A stretch of 64,000 nt of DNA, from assembly GCF_006538345.1 (NCBI RefSeq), contig NZ_BJKL01000003.1:62001-126000 (forward strand). The letters run 5' to 3'. Below are positions 28,839 through 39,841 of this stretch, in pieces (the stretch's first letter is position 1; every line of letters starts with the position of its first letter). The stretch is from Alteromonas sp. KUL49. GTDB lineage: Bacteria > Pseudomonadota > Gammaproteobacteria > Enterobacterales > Alteromonadaceae. The notes below the pieces were generated by a model. It saw only the letters and a program-made list of their open reading frames with translations, did no database searches and was not told the origin of the DNA. The position numbers were made by a program, and so were the translations under genes.

Positions 28839-30593
28839 CTATTCAAAGTCCTGGTTACTTATCCAAACTACTTGATAAGGCTTGAGTTTTATAAAGTGAG
28901 TATCATGAGCGATTTGGTCTCGGGTAATAAGATCGATCCAATCATCGGTACCTATCAAGTTAATATCAGACAGTAATACAGATTGCTCTTTGTCGGAGAT
29001 ATTGCTGATGCAAAAAATACTTTGCTTACGGTCTAAGCTCTGACGCCAATAACCAAACACTTGACCACCTAGCTGTAAGGTGAATTGTGTTGCATTAGGG
29101 TGGAATGCAGGCTGTGCTTTGCGAATACGTATTAGCTGAGACATTCGAGTAAGCACTTTATGGTGCTGAGAGAACGGAGAATCTAATAAAGACTCTAATT
29201 CAGTCATGTTCCATCGACGGCGGTTAATCGAGCGATTTTGGCCTGTATTTTCTACTTTCTCATAGTCATTTGAAGTACCCAGTAGACTATGAATATATAA
29301 TCCAGGGATTCCCTCTAAACCTAACATAATTGCGTGAGCACAAATGAAGCGGTCAATCTGCCACTTATCGGGTCCTTTTGTTGTTCCTTGAAGGGCATCA
29401 AACAGCGTTACGTTGATTTCGTAAGGCTTCTGCTGACCATTGTCAGTCGCGCGCCAAGATACTTTACCGCCGAAGCTCTGCATGGTACTGACTAGCGTTG
29501 ATATTTCGTCATCGCTCAATAAACCTTCCGCTGGTCGAAGCCCGATACCGTCATGAGACGCAATAAAGTTGAAGTAAGCCGTACCATTTTGTGCTGGAGG
29601 CATACTCATCATCCAGCTCTTCAAATACTTACAATCACCCGTCACTAAGGTGTTTACCAAAAGTGGTGGTAATGAAAAGTTATAGATTGCGTGGGCTTCG
29701 TTAGCATTACCAAAGTACGTCAGGTTTTCTCTGTTAGGTATATTGGTTTCGGTAATGATGATGATTGAAGGGTCAAGATGTTCAATCAGGGTGCGCAGCA
29801 ATCGAATAACTTCATGCGTTTGATCCAGATTGATGCAGTTGGTACCTACAATCTTCCAGAGAAACGCAACGGCATCCAATCTAAATAGTTTGGCACCTTT
29901 TTCGATGTATAAGCGAATGATATCCACAAAGGTCAGTAGTACTTTGGGGTTTCTAAAGTCAAAATCTACTTGGTCATGACTAAAGGTACACCAGACGTGT
30001 TTGGTTCCATCGGCGGTCTCTGTTTCTCTTAACAATGGCGACGTTCGAGGTCGAGTTACCATGGAAAGATCGTCATCGGGATCGCCGGTAAAGAAGAAAT
30101 CTGAACCAGTGCCTTCGCCTTTAATAAAGTTATCAAACCACACACTTCTGGCGGAACAATGGTTTATGACCAAATCAGCCATTAAGCCATAGTCTTTTGA
30201 TATGGCCTCGATATCGTCCCAGTTTCCCAGAGATTCATTTACGCTCGAATAATCAATGACTGAGAACCCATCATCGGAGCTGTAAGGAAAAAACGGCAGT
30301 ATGTGCACATTGTTAACCGTGTTCTTACAGTATGTGTGTAAGAACCGGTTTAATGTGGTGAGTGGACGTTCGTTGTCATCAATTACACTGTCACCATAGG
30401 TTATCATTATGATGTCGTCCTCATCCCAGTAGTTGCAATGGGGGCGAGGGGAGGTAATTGGACTATCTTCGTTTAAACCTATTGTTTTTATTAAGTCGGT
30501 CGCCAAAGACTCATAGCTTTGCTCCAATGGAACATCGGCATAGATGAACTTTAGATGGTGACATACTTTGTCATGCAGGATCTGCCACGTCAT
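28839..30593 (-). CDS. GH13_18 phosphorylase, probable glucosylglycerate phosphorylase
   Basis: 584 residues of the GH13 subfamily that holds sucrose phosphorylase and glucosylglycerate phosphorylase. Barrel motifs: [19 protein letters not shown] with the nucleophile Asp, ITETNIPN with the acid/base Glu, and [12 protein letters not shown]. Context decides the substrate: the next genes upstream encode a GpgS-type synthase, a matching phosphatase and a glycerate kinase. Phosphorolysis of glucosylglycerate would give glucose-1-phosphate and D-glycerate. Sucrose phosphorylase is the main alternative. Confidence 0.85.
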   Translation of the reverse strand: MTWQILHDKVCHHLKFIYADVPLEQSYESLATDLIKTIGLNEDSPITSPRPHCNYWDEDDIIMITYGDSVIDDNERPLTTLNRFLHTYCKNTVNNVHILPFFPYSSDDGFSVIDYSSVNESLGNWDDIEAISKDYGLMADLVINHCSARSVWFDNFIKGEGTGSDFFFTGDPDDDLSMVTRPRTSPLLRETETADGTKHVWCTFSHDQVDFDFRNPKVLLTFVDIIRLYIEKGAKLFRLDAVAFLWKIVGTNCINLDQTHEVIRLLRTLIEHLDPSIIIITETNIPNRENLTYFGNANEAHAIYNFSLPPLLVNTLVTGDCKYLKSWMMSMPPAQNGTAYFNFIASHDGIGLRPAEGLLSDDEISTLVSTMQSFGGKVSWRATDNGQQKPYEINVTLFDALQGTTKGPDKWQIDRFICAHAIMLGLEGIPGLYIHSLLGTSNDYEKVENTGQNRSINRRRWNMTELESLLDSPFSQHHKVLTRMSQLIRIRKAQPAFHPNATQFTLQLGGQVFGYWRQSLDRKQSIFCISNISDKEQSVLLSDINLIGTDDWIDLITRDQIAHDTHFIKLKPYQVVWISNQDFE

Positions 30594-30594
30594 T

Positions 30595-31821
30595 TTATTG
30601 CTCCATAAACTCCGCTGTATCTGCCTCCACAGCTTCTAGAAGTCTTTCAAGAATGTCAGGGATAGCGCTAGTCACACGGTTCCAACTAGGAATAAATGGT
30701 GTTTCCATCGGGTTTTCTAAGAAGTGCGTACCGGCTTTCATGATGTTACTCGCAAACATTTCCACGGCTTTTTCTTCATCGTGTATGTCAAGCGTCAGAC
30801 CGTTCATAACAGCGTCGTTGTGGTAGGTCTCAATGAAATCCAGTGCAATTCTAAAATAAGTCGCTTTGATCGAGCGGAACATCTCGTTACTGAACGTATA
30901 GCCCTGCGTAGCAAGTTTTCTGAAAACGGCTTTGGTGATGTCTATAGACATTTTCGACAAACCACCTTGGTCATTGTTCAATGACAAATCTTGGTGTTTA
31001 TGGTCGTAAATGTCACAGATATCAGCTTGGCATAAACGGTTGTGACTGTAGTTGCGGTGCATTTCAGAAAGCACACCAATTTCGAGACCCCAGTCACTTG
31101 GAATACGAATATCGTTAAGTACATCACGGCGGAAGGAGAATTCACCGGCCAATGGATAACGGAAGCTGTCCATAAACTCGAGATATTCGTTGTCACCCAT
31201 AATGCGCTTTAACGCTCTCAGCAGCGGTGTAACGAGTAAGCGAGATACGCGGCCATTGATTTTTCCATCAGCAACACGAGCATAGTAGCCCTTACAGAAC
31301 TCATAGTTGAACGTGGGGTTGGCTACCGGATAGATAAGTTTTGCCAGAAGATCTCTGGTGTAGGTAACGATATCGCAATCATGCAGGGCTACTGACTCTG
31401 CGCGATTTGACGCAAGTACAAAACCCATGCAGTACCAAACATTACGGCCTTTACCTAACTCTTTGGGAGCAAGTCCTTTGGCTTGTAGTTCTTCATCAAG
31501 CGCCTTTAATCGAGGGCCGTCATTCCACAATACGCGGTGATGCTGTGGGAGCTTTTTAAAGAACTTAAGCGCGTGTTTGTATTGCTCTAAGTTTGCACGG
31601 TCTAAACCAATAACAATTTCTGACAAATAGGGAACGTCGGTCAATTCGTTCACTATGTGTGGAAGTGCGTCGCCTTCAAGTTCAGAAAATAGTGAAGGTA
31701 AAATTAACGCCATTGGGCGTTTTTGAGAAAAGCGAAGCAATTCAGCTTCAAGTTCTTCAGTGGGTCGACGAGACAGGTTGTGTAAGGTTGTTACCACACC
31801 GTTTTGATAAAAGTCTGCCAT
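30595..31821 (-). CDS. gpgS: glucosyl-3-phosphoglycerate synthase
   Basis: 408 residues of a GT-A glycosyltransferase of the GpgS/mannosyl-3-phosphoglycerate synthase type. [11 protein letters not shown] opens the fold, [15 protein letters not shown] is the sugar-nucleotide loop, and [10 protein letters not shown] holds the DxD-type metal motif. [12 protein letters not shown] and [12 protein letters not shown] are typical for GpgS. It transfers glucose from a nucleotide sugar to 3-phosphoglycerate, the first step to the compatible solute glucosylglycerate. One base separates it from the phosphorylase gene. Confidence 0.9.
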   Translation of the reverse strand: MADFYQNGVVTTLHNLSRRPTEELEAELLRFSQKRPMALILPSLFSELEGDALPHIVNELTDVPYLSEIVIGLDRANLEQYKHALKFFKKLPQHHRVLWNDGPRLKALDEELQAKGLAPKELGKGRNVWYCMGFVLASNRAESVALHDCDIVTYTRDLLAKLIYPVANPTFNYEFCKGYYARVADGKINGRVSRLLVTPLLRALKRIMGDNEYLEFMDSFRYPLAGEFSFRRDVLNDIRIPSDWGLEIGVLSEMHRNYSHNRLCQADICDIYDHKHQDLSLNNDQGGLSKMSIDITKAVFRKLATQGYTFSNEMFRSIKATYFRIALDFIETYHNDAVMNGLTLDIHDEEKAVEMFASNIMKAGTHFLENPMETPFIPSWNRVTSAIPDILERLLEAVEADTAEFMEQ

Positions 31822-31834
31822 GTGTCCTCCTGAG

Positions 31835-32644
31835 TTATAGGGAAAGCAGTTTAGTTAGCATTTCGTTCCAGCCCTCTGGGCCGTGTAGGGTGCTGGTATG
31901 AACCTCTTCTTTTTGAATATCTGGTGGAGGGTTTACCGGTGATAATATTCGTACCGCAGTGTCTGCGGCTTCAAGCATAGCAATGTCGTTCTTACCATCA
32001 CCTAGGGCGATGGAATGAACTTTTGAAACGTGTTGTCTTTGATATTCAGCGACTAGCCAAGATAACGCCTGTCCCTTATCGCTGTTACCAGAGATATGGA
32101 CAAAACGACCGCCCTCTAGCGGTGTAGCGCCCCGTGCAGCAATTGCCTTAATGAAGGCTTGTTTGCGTTCTTCTGTACCCTTCCATAGTACTGGCTCACC
32201 AAACTGACGTTGACTCGCAAGTTTAGCTGAATCTGTATCGAGGCCTGTTGCCGCTTGAATATCGTCAATATCCATGGCGGAGAAGTGGGTAAATTCGTCT
32301 CTAAATTCTTTACTGACCTTTTCTAACAGCTTAAGCCAATAGTTTTTCGATGAAATAAATGCTTTACACCAGTAACCATCAACCCAAACCGTACCCGCGG
32401 GTTTTTGTTTAAAAAAGCCGTGAGGAATGTACACCGCTGCACCATTTTCAATGATGAACGGACCGTTCAAACCAATTTGCTCGCGAAGCACCTTCATTTC
32501 AGCAAAGGTTTTACTGGTGGTGGGGACAACTGGAATGTGTTTCTTTTCTAAAGCGTCTAGCGCAGGTTTAGCAGCGTCAAAAGAGTACGTATGATGATCT
32601 AACAGCGTGCCATCCATATCGGTAAAAACTAACGTACTCGTCAT
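31835..32644 (-). CDS. glucosyl/mannosyl-3-phosphoglycerate phosphatase (HAD family)
   Basis: 269 residues of the HAD superfamily, MPGP-like branch. Motif I is FTDMDGTLLDHH with the nucleophile Asp, motif II PTTSKTF, and motif IV ALGDGKNDIAML. FIIENGAAVYIPHGFF is typical for the mannosyl-3-phosphoglycerate phosphatase group (YedP). It would remove the phosphate from glucosyl-3-phosphoglycerate made by the next gene's product. It overlaps the upstream kinase gene by four bases. Confidence 0.88.
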   Translation of the reverse strand: MTSTLVFTDMDGTLLDHHTYSFDAAKPALDALEKKHIPVVPTTSKTFAEMKVLREQIGLNGPFIIENGAAVYIPHGFFKQKPAGTVWVDGYWCKAFISSKNYWLKLLEKVSKEFRDEFTHFSAMDIDDIQAATGLDTDSAKLASQRQFGEPVLWKGTEERKQAFIKAIAARGATPLEGGRFVHISGNSDKGQALSWLVAEYQRQHVSKVHSIALGDGKNDIAMLEAADTAVRILSPVNPPPDIQKEEVHTSTLHGPEGWNEMLTKLLSL

Positions 32645-33510
32645 TCCCTTACTTCCTCCGATGAGATTATTCTTTGGTGATCTAATTTAAATACCGTATT
32701 GCATTGGTTCGGTAGAGTTGAGAGCGCATGCTCGGTCAGTCGCTGGTAATGTTGAATAAAACGCAGAATGGCCTCGTCAGACATTATATGTGCGCCTTCA
32801 ACACCAGACTCTGCGAGTTTGTGCTCTTGTTCACAACGCCAGCGATAAACGCAATCAAAAGACGGTGCTTTTAACATTACTTTGTAGTCTAGTTGACTGA
32901 ACAAGGTTTGGTAGTTGTCAGATAGCGCGCTATTGGCATAGTTGCGCCAAGTGCCTTCTGGATCCTCATCGGCCTCTAGCGTATTGACTGGTTTTTCGAG
33001 GAGTTCAGTGGATTGCGCACTAATACCCACACACCAACCCTCTAATATTATTACGTCGGGCGCTTCAGTAATCACTGGCCATTCTTCTGCTGGAAAAGGG
33101 TCATCAGTGGCTTTGTTGAACCGAGGGATAGCAACAGAGTCGCCAGACTTTAAATTTGCAATCACTGATAATGCCAGTGCGGTATCGTGTGTGCCGGGAA
33201 CGCCGCGAGTCACAAACAATGGATGCACAGTTTTACTGAGTATTTGTCGTTGTGCGCGACTCAAATAAAAATCGTCTATAGAAAGACTAACGACGGTTTT
33301 TGAGAAAGTTTCTTCAAGGTAGGTTTGGATGTAGTCAGAAAGGGTGGATTTTCCGGAACCTTGTGAGCCGTTGATTCCAACAACGATGGTTTTATTTGCA
33401 CTCAACTGGTGCGTGTTTATTCTTTCACAAAGTGGGTTGAACCATTTTTGTGCAGTTGAGGCGTAGGACTGAGGTAAACGATGAGTAGCTAGAAACCGCT
33501 CTATGTCCAT
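32641..33510 (-). CDS. P-loop glycerate kinase-like protein
   Basis: 289 residues. The Walker A is GINGSQGSGKSTL, followed by LSIDDFYLS and VIILEGWCVGI, the pattern of the D-glycerate 3-kinase / uridine kinase-like family. In this operon it most likely phosphorylates the D-glycerate released by the phosphorylase, returning it to glycolysis. It is the first gene of the four-gene operon, with AGAGGAAG upstream of the ATG. Confidence 0.85.
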   Translation of the reverse strand: MDIERFLATHRLPQSYASTAQKWFNPLCERINTHQLSANKTIVVGINGSQGSGKSTLSDYIQTYLEETFSKTVVSLSIDDFYLSRAQRQILSKTVHPLFVTRGVPGTHDTALALSVIANLKSGDSVAIPRFNKATDDPFPAEEWPVITEAPDVIILEGWCVGISAQSTELLEKPVNTLEADEDPEGTWRNYANSALSDNYQTLFSQLDYKVMLKAPSFDCVYRWRCEQEHKLAESGVEGAHIMSDEAILRFIQHYQRLTEHALSTLPNQCNTVFKLDHQRIISSEEVRE

Positions 33511-33628
33511 AATACTTCCTCTTTAGTGCATAACCTTAAAACATCTTAGGGATAACGGTTACAACTATTGTGCCAAGACGAATGCCTCAGCACATTTTAG
33601 AGAAAGTAGCCTTAGGCTATGACTGCAA

Positions 33629-34609
33629 TTACTTCTTGGTTGCGATTAAAACGGCTCGTTGTGGTGCAGGGTAACCTTCAATGGTGCGTGTTTTATCATT
33701 GGGATCAAGAAAGTCCTTAAGAGACTGAGATTCCATCCACGAGGTTGTGCGTTGCTCTTCAGTGGTTGTGTGATTGCAGTCAACAACTCGGATATTTTCG
33801 AAACCCAAGCGTGATAACCACACGGTTAACGCTGCGGTACTTGGCAAAAACCAAACGTTACCCATTTGCGCGTAACGTTCGCCGGCCATAAGTACGGTTT
33901 GCTCATCCCCATCTACCACAAGGGTTTCTAATACTAATTCACCGCCTTTGCGCAGTTGTTGCTTTAACTGATTGAGAAACAGCATTGGGTCTTTTCTATG
34001 GTAAAGAACACCCATAGAGAAAACCGTATCGAACGCTTGTAAAGGTTGCATTTCTTCAATACCAAGAGGTAAGAAATGAATGTTTTCGTTCCGGTAAAAA
34101 TGTTTGATCGCTTGAAACTGTATTAGGAAAAGCTGCGTTGGGTCTATTCCAAATACAGTGCGAGCTCCTGCACCTAGCATGCGCCACATGTGGTAACCAC
34201 TTCCACAACCAACATCGAGCACATTGCGATTAGTGAGGGGAGATATATGGGGTACTACCCGATCCCATTTCCAATCTGAGCGCCATTCCGTATCAATATG
34301 AATGCCATGGATATGAAAGGGACCTTTCCTCCAGGGCATAAATTGGCGAAGAAGGCCGTTAATTTGTTTACCTGTGTACTCATCAATATCGTCAACAGAA
34401 CCAAATTCAACGCGATCCAACAAATTTACTGACGAGGGCGTGGTATTCGGAAGTTTGTTGAGTAACCGACACCATTTATCAAACTCGCCGTGTTTACCGG
34501 ATTTTTGCCATTCGGTGAGTTGCGCGGGTAACGTTTCTAACCAGTGGGCGAGTGGGCTATCTAAAAGCGTTTGATAGCATTGTTTAAACCATAAAGATTC
34601 AGGGCGCAT
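33629..34609 (-). CDS. cmoB: tRNA U34 carboxymethyltransferase CmoB
   Basis: 326 residues, the usual CmoB length. The SAM-fold motif is [37 protein letters not shown] and [16 protein letters not shown] are CmoB signatures. It moves the carboxymethyl group from carboxy-SAM to 5-hydroxyuridine at tRNA position 34, making cmo5U. It follows cmoA by 16 bases. Confidence 0.96.
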   Translation of the reverse strand: MRPESLWFKQCYQTLLDSPLAHWLETLPAQLTEWQKSGKHGEFDKWCRLLNKLPNTTPSSVNLLDRVEFGSVDDIDEYTGKQINGLLRQFMPWRKGPFHIHGIHIDTEWRSDWKWDRVVPHISPLTNRNVLDVGCGSGYHMWRMLGAGARTVFGIDPTQLFLIQFQAIKHFYRNENIHFLPLGIEEMQPLQAFDTVFSMGVLYHRKDPMLFLNQLKQQLRKGGELVLETLVVDGDEQTVLMAGERYAQMGNVWFLPSTAALTVWLSRLGFENIRVVDCNHTTTEEQRTTSWMESQSLKDFLDPNDKTRTIEGYPAPQRAVLIATKK

Positions 34610-34625
34610 GGGTGGTCTCTTATTC

Positions 34626-35372
<747 letters not shown>

Positions 35373-35520
35373 TCACATAGCTTTTGATGGCGGGCAATTT
35401 TACCCTTCCTAGCTAAAATGCCAATGAAAATCCGCACAAAATCACTGGAATGTTGTTATTTTTAAACAATAAAGCTTTAGTTAATTAGCCGAAAGTATTA
35501 CTCTATTACTGACATATTAA

Positions 35521-36174
35521 ATGGAAGCTGTATCCCGAATGACGAGAATATTGGTAGCTGACGATCACCCTCTGTTCCGAGAGGCGCTAAGTGGTGCATT
35601 GGCATCGCATTTAGACAATGCGGAAATACTAGAAGCCGGAAGTTTGGATTCGGCGGTGGTCAAGTTAAATGAGAATGAAGGGATACAACTTATCCTTTTA
35701 GATCTAAACATGCCTGGCGGTGAGTATTTCAACGGCCTTATTACTTTGGTTGAGGATTATCCCAACATACCAATCGCAGTTATTTCCGGTACAGAAAGCG
35801 TTGAAGTTGTTGCTCAGGTGATGAGTTTAGGAGCAAATGGGTTTATTCCAAAGACTTCTGCAACTAGAGATGTCGCGAGCGCCATTGTTGAAATTATTCA
35901 GGGTAATAAGTGGCTTCCTGAGGGAATGGAAGAGGAACTTGAAAAGGTCGATGACGAGCTCAAGGTTCTACTACAACGCTTCAGAGAGCTAACACCAAAG
36001 CAAATTCAAGTGCTTTCTTATTTACGTTCTGGGCTAATGAACAAGCAGATTGCCCACGAAATGAATGTAACAGAGGCAACTATCAAGGCACACATCAGTG
36101 CAATTTTAAGAAAGCTTGAAATCAACACACGTACCCAAGCTGTGTTACTGATGGACAAACTGCAACTCAGTTAA
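35521..36174 (+). CDS. orphan response regulator, NarL/LuxR family
   Basis: 217 residues, or 211 if the ATG at 35539 is used, which begins the receiver directly (MTRILVADDHPLFREAL). The phosphorylation Asp is in LLDLNMPGG and the conserved Lys in FIPKTS. The LuxR-type HTH is LTPKQIQVLSYLRSGLMNKQIAHEMNVTEATIKAHISAILRK, split here by its two helices. No histidine kinase is adjacent, so it is an orphan. A terminator follows, separating it from the agarase gene. Confidence 0.92.
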   Translation: MEAVSRMTRILVADDHPLFREALSGALASHLDNAEILEAGSLDSAVVKLNENEGIQLILLDLNMPGGEYFNGLITLVEDYPNIPIAVISGTESVEVVAQVMSLGANGFIPKTSATRDVASAIVEIIQGNKWLPEGMEEELEKVDDELKVLLQRFRELTPKQIQVLSYLRSGLMNKQIAHEMNVTEATIKAHISAILRKLEINTRTQAVLLMDKLQLS

Positions 36175-36202
36175 GCCATTTTCATCAAATTATCGATTCT
36201 TA

Positions 36203-36226
36203 AAGCCGGTTTATACCGGCTTTTTT
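36203..36226 (+). terminator. Rho-independent terminator after the NarL-type regulator
   Basis: AAGCCGGT and ACCGGCTT form the stem around TTAT, followed by a T run. Confidence 0.9.
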
Positions 36227-36289
36227 GTGCCCGCCGTATTTGACGACTCAAAAATATCACTATTTATTATTAACTTAAAATAAATTAAA

Positions 36290-36314
36290 GTTAACAATAA
36301 GTTTAATTGTTAAC
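36290..36314. promoter_or_regulatory. perfect inverted repeat upstream of the GH86 agarase gene
   Basis: Arms GTTAACAAT (36290-36298) and ATTGTTAAC (36306-36314) flank a 7-base spacer, 63 bases before the TTG start. The same 9-mer occurs in the palindrome upstream of the GH2 gene. A weaker TTAACTT/AAGTTAA pair lies just upstream. Confidence 0.6.
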
Positions 36315-36377
36315 AGTTTGCATTGGTGGTTATAGTTTAGTTAATGAAATTGTTCATTTACGACAAGGACCACTACA

Positions 36378-38852
36378 TTGAAAATTAATAGACTCAATAC
36401 CGTTGCCGCTGCCATTGTGATGGCATTGTCCTCGCCAGCCGTTATGGCTAACACAGTGATTAAACAGACCACCTCTGGTATGTGCCTTAATACCGCTGAT
36501 GGCAGCAGCACGCCATCAAATGGCACACAAGTCGTACTCGATAGTAACTGTAGTGGCGGTGCCGCGAGTTTTAGCTGGACGCCAGGAGGTAGCATTCAAC
36601 ATATTCCCAGTGGTCGTTGTGTGCACCCAGGTGGCAGTGCAACGCCACCTAATGGACAAGCACTCGTTTTATGGGATGGCTGTGACTTTGCTGACAGAGT
36701 AAGGTTTTCAGATACATGGAATAACAGTATTCAGCATGTGTCTGGCAGTAAATGTGTTCATCCCAATGGAGGATCAGCGAATCCTGCCAATGGAACCAAC
36801 CTTGTACTGTGGGATGGATGTAATGAAAACCGACTAAGTTTTGTTACTGAACCACAAGGCACTTCATCACAACCCTCTGGAAATGTGTCGGTAAACGTAA
36901 ATCTAAACATGAAGCACGCGGTTGATCTTGAAGACAGCTTTGATCGTCGTAAATTCATCACACTGCACGCGACTCATACTGAAAATGATTGGTTTGGAGG
37001 CAACGTTCAGAGCAGGTATGCCAATAACGCAGATCCAAATTTAATGACAAACTTCCTAGAAACATACGATGTGTACTTTGGTAGAGACACGGGTGCCATG
37101 GCGTATCAACTGCGTCAATTAGGCGAAGACTCAAATAAGCCTGGATACGCTAGCAGTAGCGAGATGACAACGAACGGCGGCAATACTAAATGGTCGTATA
37201 GTCAAACTAACTCTGCTAATGCACAGGTGATGCGAAGTCACGCCCATAGAGATTCAGACCTCATTGTTGGCGCACAACAACACCCATATTACCCTGATGG
37301 CACGGTGATTTCGGGACAAAATTGGGCGTTCTCCCAAACCGACACAGTCTCTGAGCCTTTAGGTACTGCCACTGGGGATTTTATGGCCCTTTACGTTGAT
37401 AAATACTTTGCTCAAAACGCGAGCGACCCTTATGGTCAAAAACAACCGACCTATGTTGAAGTAATGAATGAGCCATTATTTGAGCTACATGACTATCCTC
37501 ACGCTGGCTACTCTTCGGAATCCATTCATGACATTTTCCGAATGCACAATAGCGTTGCCGCACAGATTAAAAATCTTAACCCTGATGTTCAGGTAGGTGG
37601 TTTTACTGTGGCATTCCCTGATTACGAGAAGGGAAGCTACATTATGGAAAACTGGGAAACTCGAGATAAGTACTTCCTTGATTTGGCTGGGAACAATATG
37701 GATTTCATATCAATTCACTTATATGATTTTCCTAACTTCCCGCATAGTGATGGCACCATTCACGAGCAATATCGCAAAGGGTCAAACATGGAAGCCACTC
37801 TCGATTTACTCGAGCAGTACATGGCATATAAGTGGGGCAGTATTAAACCGATTTTAGTATCAGAATACGGTTCTCAACTACAAGGTTCATTCGGCACTCC
37901 ATGGAGTCCGGAGCGAGATTGGTTGTGTTTGAAAGCAATGAATTCCATGATCATGAGTTTTCTCGAGCGTCCTAATCGTATAGAGAAGGCCATTCCGTTT
38001 ATTCCAGTTAAAGCCGAGTGGGGCAGAATAAGCGAGTCAATTCCTTATTATTGGCGTTTGATGAGACAAGCGAATGAGGGCGCAGGTGAATCTGGCACTG
38101 ATTGGGTGTATACCGAGCAAGTGAGGTTCTATCAATTGTGGTCTGATGTTAAGGGCCTTAGGGTCGATACATGGGCAAGTGATCAAGATATTCAAGTTGA
38201 TGCTTATGTGGATGGCAACGACGCCTATCTCATTCTTAACAGCCTAGAATTTGGTGTTACCGACATCGATTTGTCTATGTTGGGTAACGCATCCAACACG
38301 GTTAACAGTGTAAATATAAAACACCTTTACCCCGACGGAAGCGGTAAGCCAGTACTTGACGATTACAACGTGGGTTCTGTACCCAATTCCGTTACTTTAG
38401 GTGCAGAGTCTACGATGATCATCAAAGTGTCTTATGCGAGTAACGTTGTTATCGACCAAATAAATCAAGAAACTAAGCATTACTCGAATAAACAAGTACA
38501 AGCCATTAATGCCAATGTAACTAACTACTTTAATATCAATGGTGTGAGTAAAAACGCCAACGGTGAAGCCGTTTTGCGCGTAGGCCTTGGGCGTGAACAC
38601 GGCGCTTCGCTAACACCAACGATAACGGTCAATGGCATTCAAGTGAACGTACCGACTGACTTTAGGGGTTATGATCAACAACACAGCGGCAAAGGGCGCG
38701 ATCGCTTCTTCGGCGTGATTGAAATTCCTGTGCCTTATAGCGTTATTCAAACAAACAATGTGGTAGGGGTGACCTTTGGAGACACTGGAGGAAGTGTGAG
38801 TAGTGTGACATTGCAAAACTTTGCGATGAGCACGGCAGTAACCCGCCAATAA
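36378..38852 (+). CDS. GH86 family beta-agarase/porphyranase with N-terminal ricin-type lectin region
   Basis: 824 residues, secreted (signal peptide ending at MANT, about residue 25). The start is TTG at 36378, with AAGGA eight bases upstream. Residues about 26-165 hold three beta-trefoil-like repeats (CLNTADGSS, CVHPGGSAT, CVHPNGGSA, each with a VLWDGC-type end), a CBM13-like lectin. The barrel has predicted acid/base Glu365 (VEVMNEPLFEL) and nucleophile Glu496 (ILVSEYGSQL), followed by C-terminal beta domains. GH86 enzymes cut agarose or porphyran internally. Which of the two it prefers cannot be told. Confidence 0.9.
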   Translation: MKINRLNTVAAAIVMALSSPAVMANTVIKQTTSGMCLNTADGSSTPSNGTQVVLDSNCSGGAASFSWTPGGSIQHIPSGRCVHPGGSATPPNGQALVLWDGCDFADRVRFSDTWNNSIQHVSGSKCVHPNGGSANPANGTNLVLWDGCNENRLSFVTEPQGTSSQPSGNVSVNVNLNMKHAVDLEDSFDRRKFITLHATHTENDWFGGNVQSRYANNADPNLMTNFLETYDVYFGRDTGAMAYQLRQLGEDSNKPGYASSSEMTTNGGNTKWSYSQTNSANAQVMRSHAHRDSDLIVGAQQHPYYPDGTVISGQNWAFSQTDTVSEPLGTATGDFMALYVDKYFAQNASDPYGQKQPTYVEVMNEPLFELHDYPHAGYSSESIHDIFRMHNSVAAQIKNLNPDVQVGGFTVAFPDYEKGSYIMENWETRDKYFLDLAGNNMDFISIHLYDFPNFPHSDGTIHEQYRKGSNMEATLDLLEQYMAYKWGSIKPILVSEYGSQLQGSFGTPWSPERDWLCLKAMNSMIMSFLERPNRIEKAIPFIPVKAEWGRISESIPYYWRLMRQANEGAGESGTDWVYTEQVRFYQLWSDVKGLRVDTWASDQDIQVDAYVDGNDAYLILNSLEFGVTDIDLSMLGNASNTVNSVNIKHLYPDGSGKPVLDDYNVGSVPNSVTLGAESTMIIKVSYASNVVIDQINQETKHYSNKQVQAINANVTNYFNINGVSKNANGEAVLRVGLGREHGASLTPTITVNGIQVNVPTDFRGYDQQHSGKGRDRFFGVIEIPVPYSVIQTNNVVGVTFGDTGGSVSSVTLQNFAMSTAVTRQ

Positions 38853-38891
38853 TTACCTTAAACAAGCAAACAATGTCGTTGTTTTACATTG

Positions 38892-38924
38892 AAAACACCC
38901 TTCTCAAAGAGAGGGGTGTTTTTT
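38892..38924. terminator. bidirectional terminator between agarase and thioesterase genes
   Basis: AACACCCTTCTC pairs with GAGAGGGGTGTT, followed by T4 on the plus strand. It sits between convergent genes and overlaps the thioesterase stop. Confidence 0.85.
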
Positions 38925-39381
38925 AAAGAGGGAGACTATTACACCCGACCGCAACAAATGTGCCTTCAAATTGACCTGCATTATTGCCTTCATAGTCTAG
39001 GTGTGAAGCAACATTAATTCGAGATTTGCCCTTGCGTTTTAGCATTGCGACAAATTTGTTCCAATCACTTCCATCAATGAGTCTTGCGGTAGCTGAGAAC
39101 CGGCCTGTAATGGGCGCATCGTAAGTCATTGTATTCTTTTGAATGACGAGCGTGGTCGATATTCCTTCCGAAGCTAACTTTTGATGTAGAAACGCCCACG
39201 CAGACAATATTGACACTGAAGAGGCACTCCCACCGAAAACTGAATCCCGGTGGTTAATGTTGGGCTCAAGTGGCGCGGAAACGGTTAAGCTGTCAGGAGA
39301 AATACTGATGACTTCAACTTCCATAGACTTGACCTGGGGTATTTTTTGGCAAAGGTAATCTTGTAGTTCTTTTAAATCCAT
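38923..39381 (-). CDS. YiiD C-terminal domain-type thioesterase
   Basis: 152 residues of the hot-dog fold. The segment INHRDSVFGGSASSVSILSAWAFL has the N, D and GG pattern of the YiiD_C thioesterase family. These domains probably hydrolyse acyl-CoA or a related thioester. It is monocistronic and convergent with the agarase gene. It is the last recognisable core gene before the cassette array. Confidence 0.85.
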   Translation of the reverse strand: MDLKELQDYLCQKIPQVKSMEVEVISISPDSLTVSAPLEPNINHRDSVFGGSASSVSILSAWAFLHQKLASEGISTTLVIQKNTMTYDAPITGRFSATARLIDGSDWNKFVAMLKRKGKSRINVASHLDYEGNNAGQFEGTFVAVGCNSLPL

Positions 39382-39599
39382 AAAGTTTCCATTAAGTCCT
39401 ATGTATTACTCACTTCTTAGTTGTGAAAGTGCAGTTCGAGAATAGCTGGGGCTCTTTTTATGAGCTGAACAGTGCTGCGGGCTACAACTCAAGCATCTCC
39501 TACACATACATTGCTACAAAGAAAATAGCGAATGGAGTTGCAATAAACAAAACGAACCGAAGAAATTTCTGTGGTTTGTCACTAGAAACAACTACAGTG
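39382..39599. other. non-coding stretch with a faint attC-like relic
   Basis: No ORF is supported. Bases about 39418-39505 (GTGCAGTTCGAGAATAGC, then GTGCTGCGGGCTACAACTC) faintly echo the middle of the family A attC sites, including the AATAGC and CGGG blocks. This may be the decayed outermost end of the array. The match is weak. Confidence 0.3.
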
Positions 39600-39743
39600 T
39601 TATAAAGTATTGTTTTTATTGCAAAAAATTGTTAAAGCGAGAAAGTGGCCAATTAATCCAAGCTGGGTTAGAAACATCATTGAAACAAAAACCGTTGGTG
39701 TAGTAGCTAACCCAGTTAATAATTTGTTTGAGTAGTCCATCAT
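39600..39743 (-). CDS. possible small membrane protein
   Basis: 47 residues from the ATG at 39743 (GGCAG upstream): a short polar start, then one or two hydrophobic segments (TVFVSMMFLTQLGLIGHFLALTIF). It lies between the thioesterase gene and the first clear cassette. No family is recognised; the call rests only on the hydrophobic pattern and the ribosome site. Confidence 0.35.
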   Translation of the reverse strand: MMDYSNKLLTGLATTPTVFVSMMFLTQLGLIGHFLALTIFCNKNNTL

Positions 39744-39841
39744 GAGTTTCTGCCTACCGGTACGTTTTACGTCATTATAAGTGGCGCAAAGCACTTAACT
39801 ATACTAAAAACGACCAAGTGCAATCCACCTGTATCCGATTC

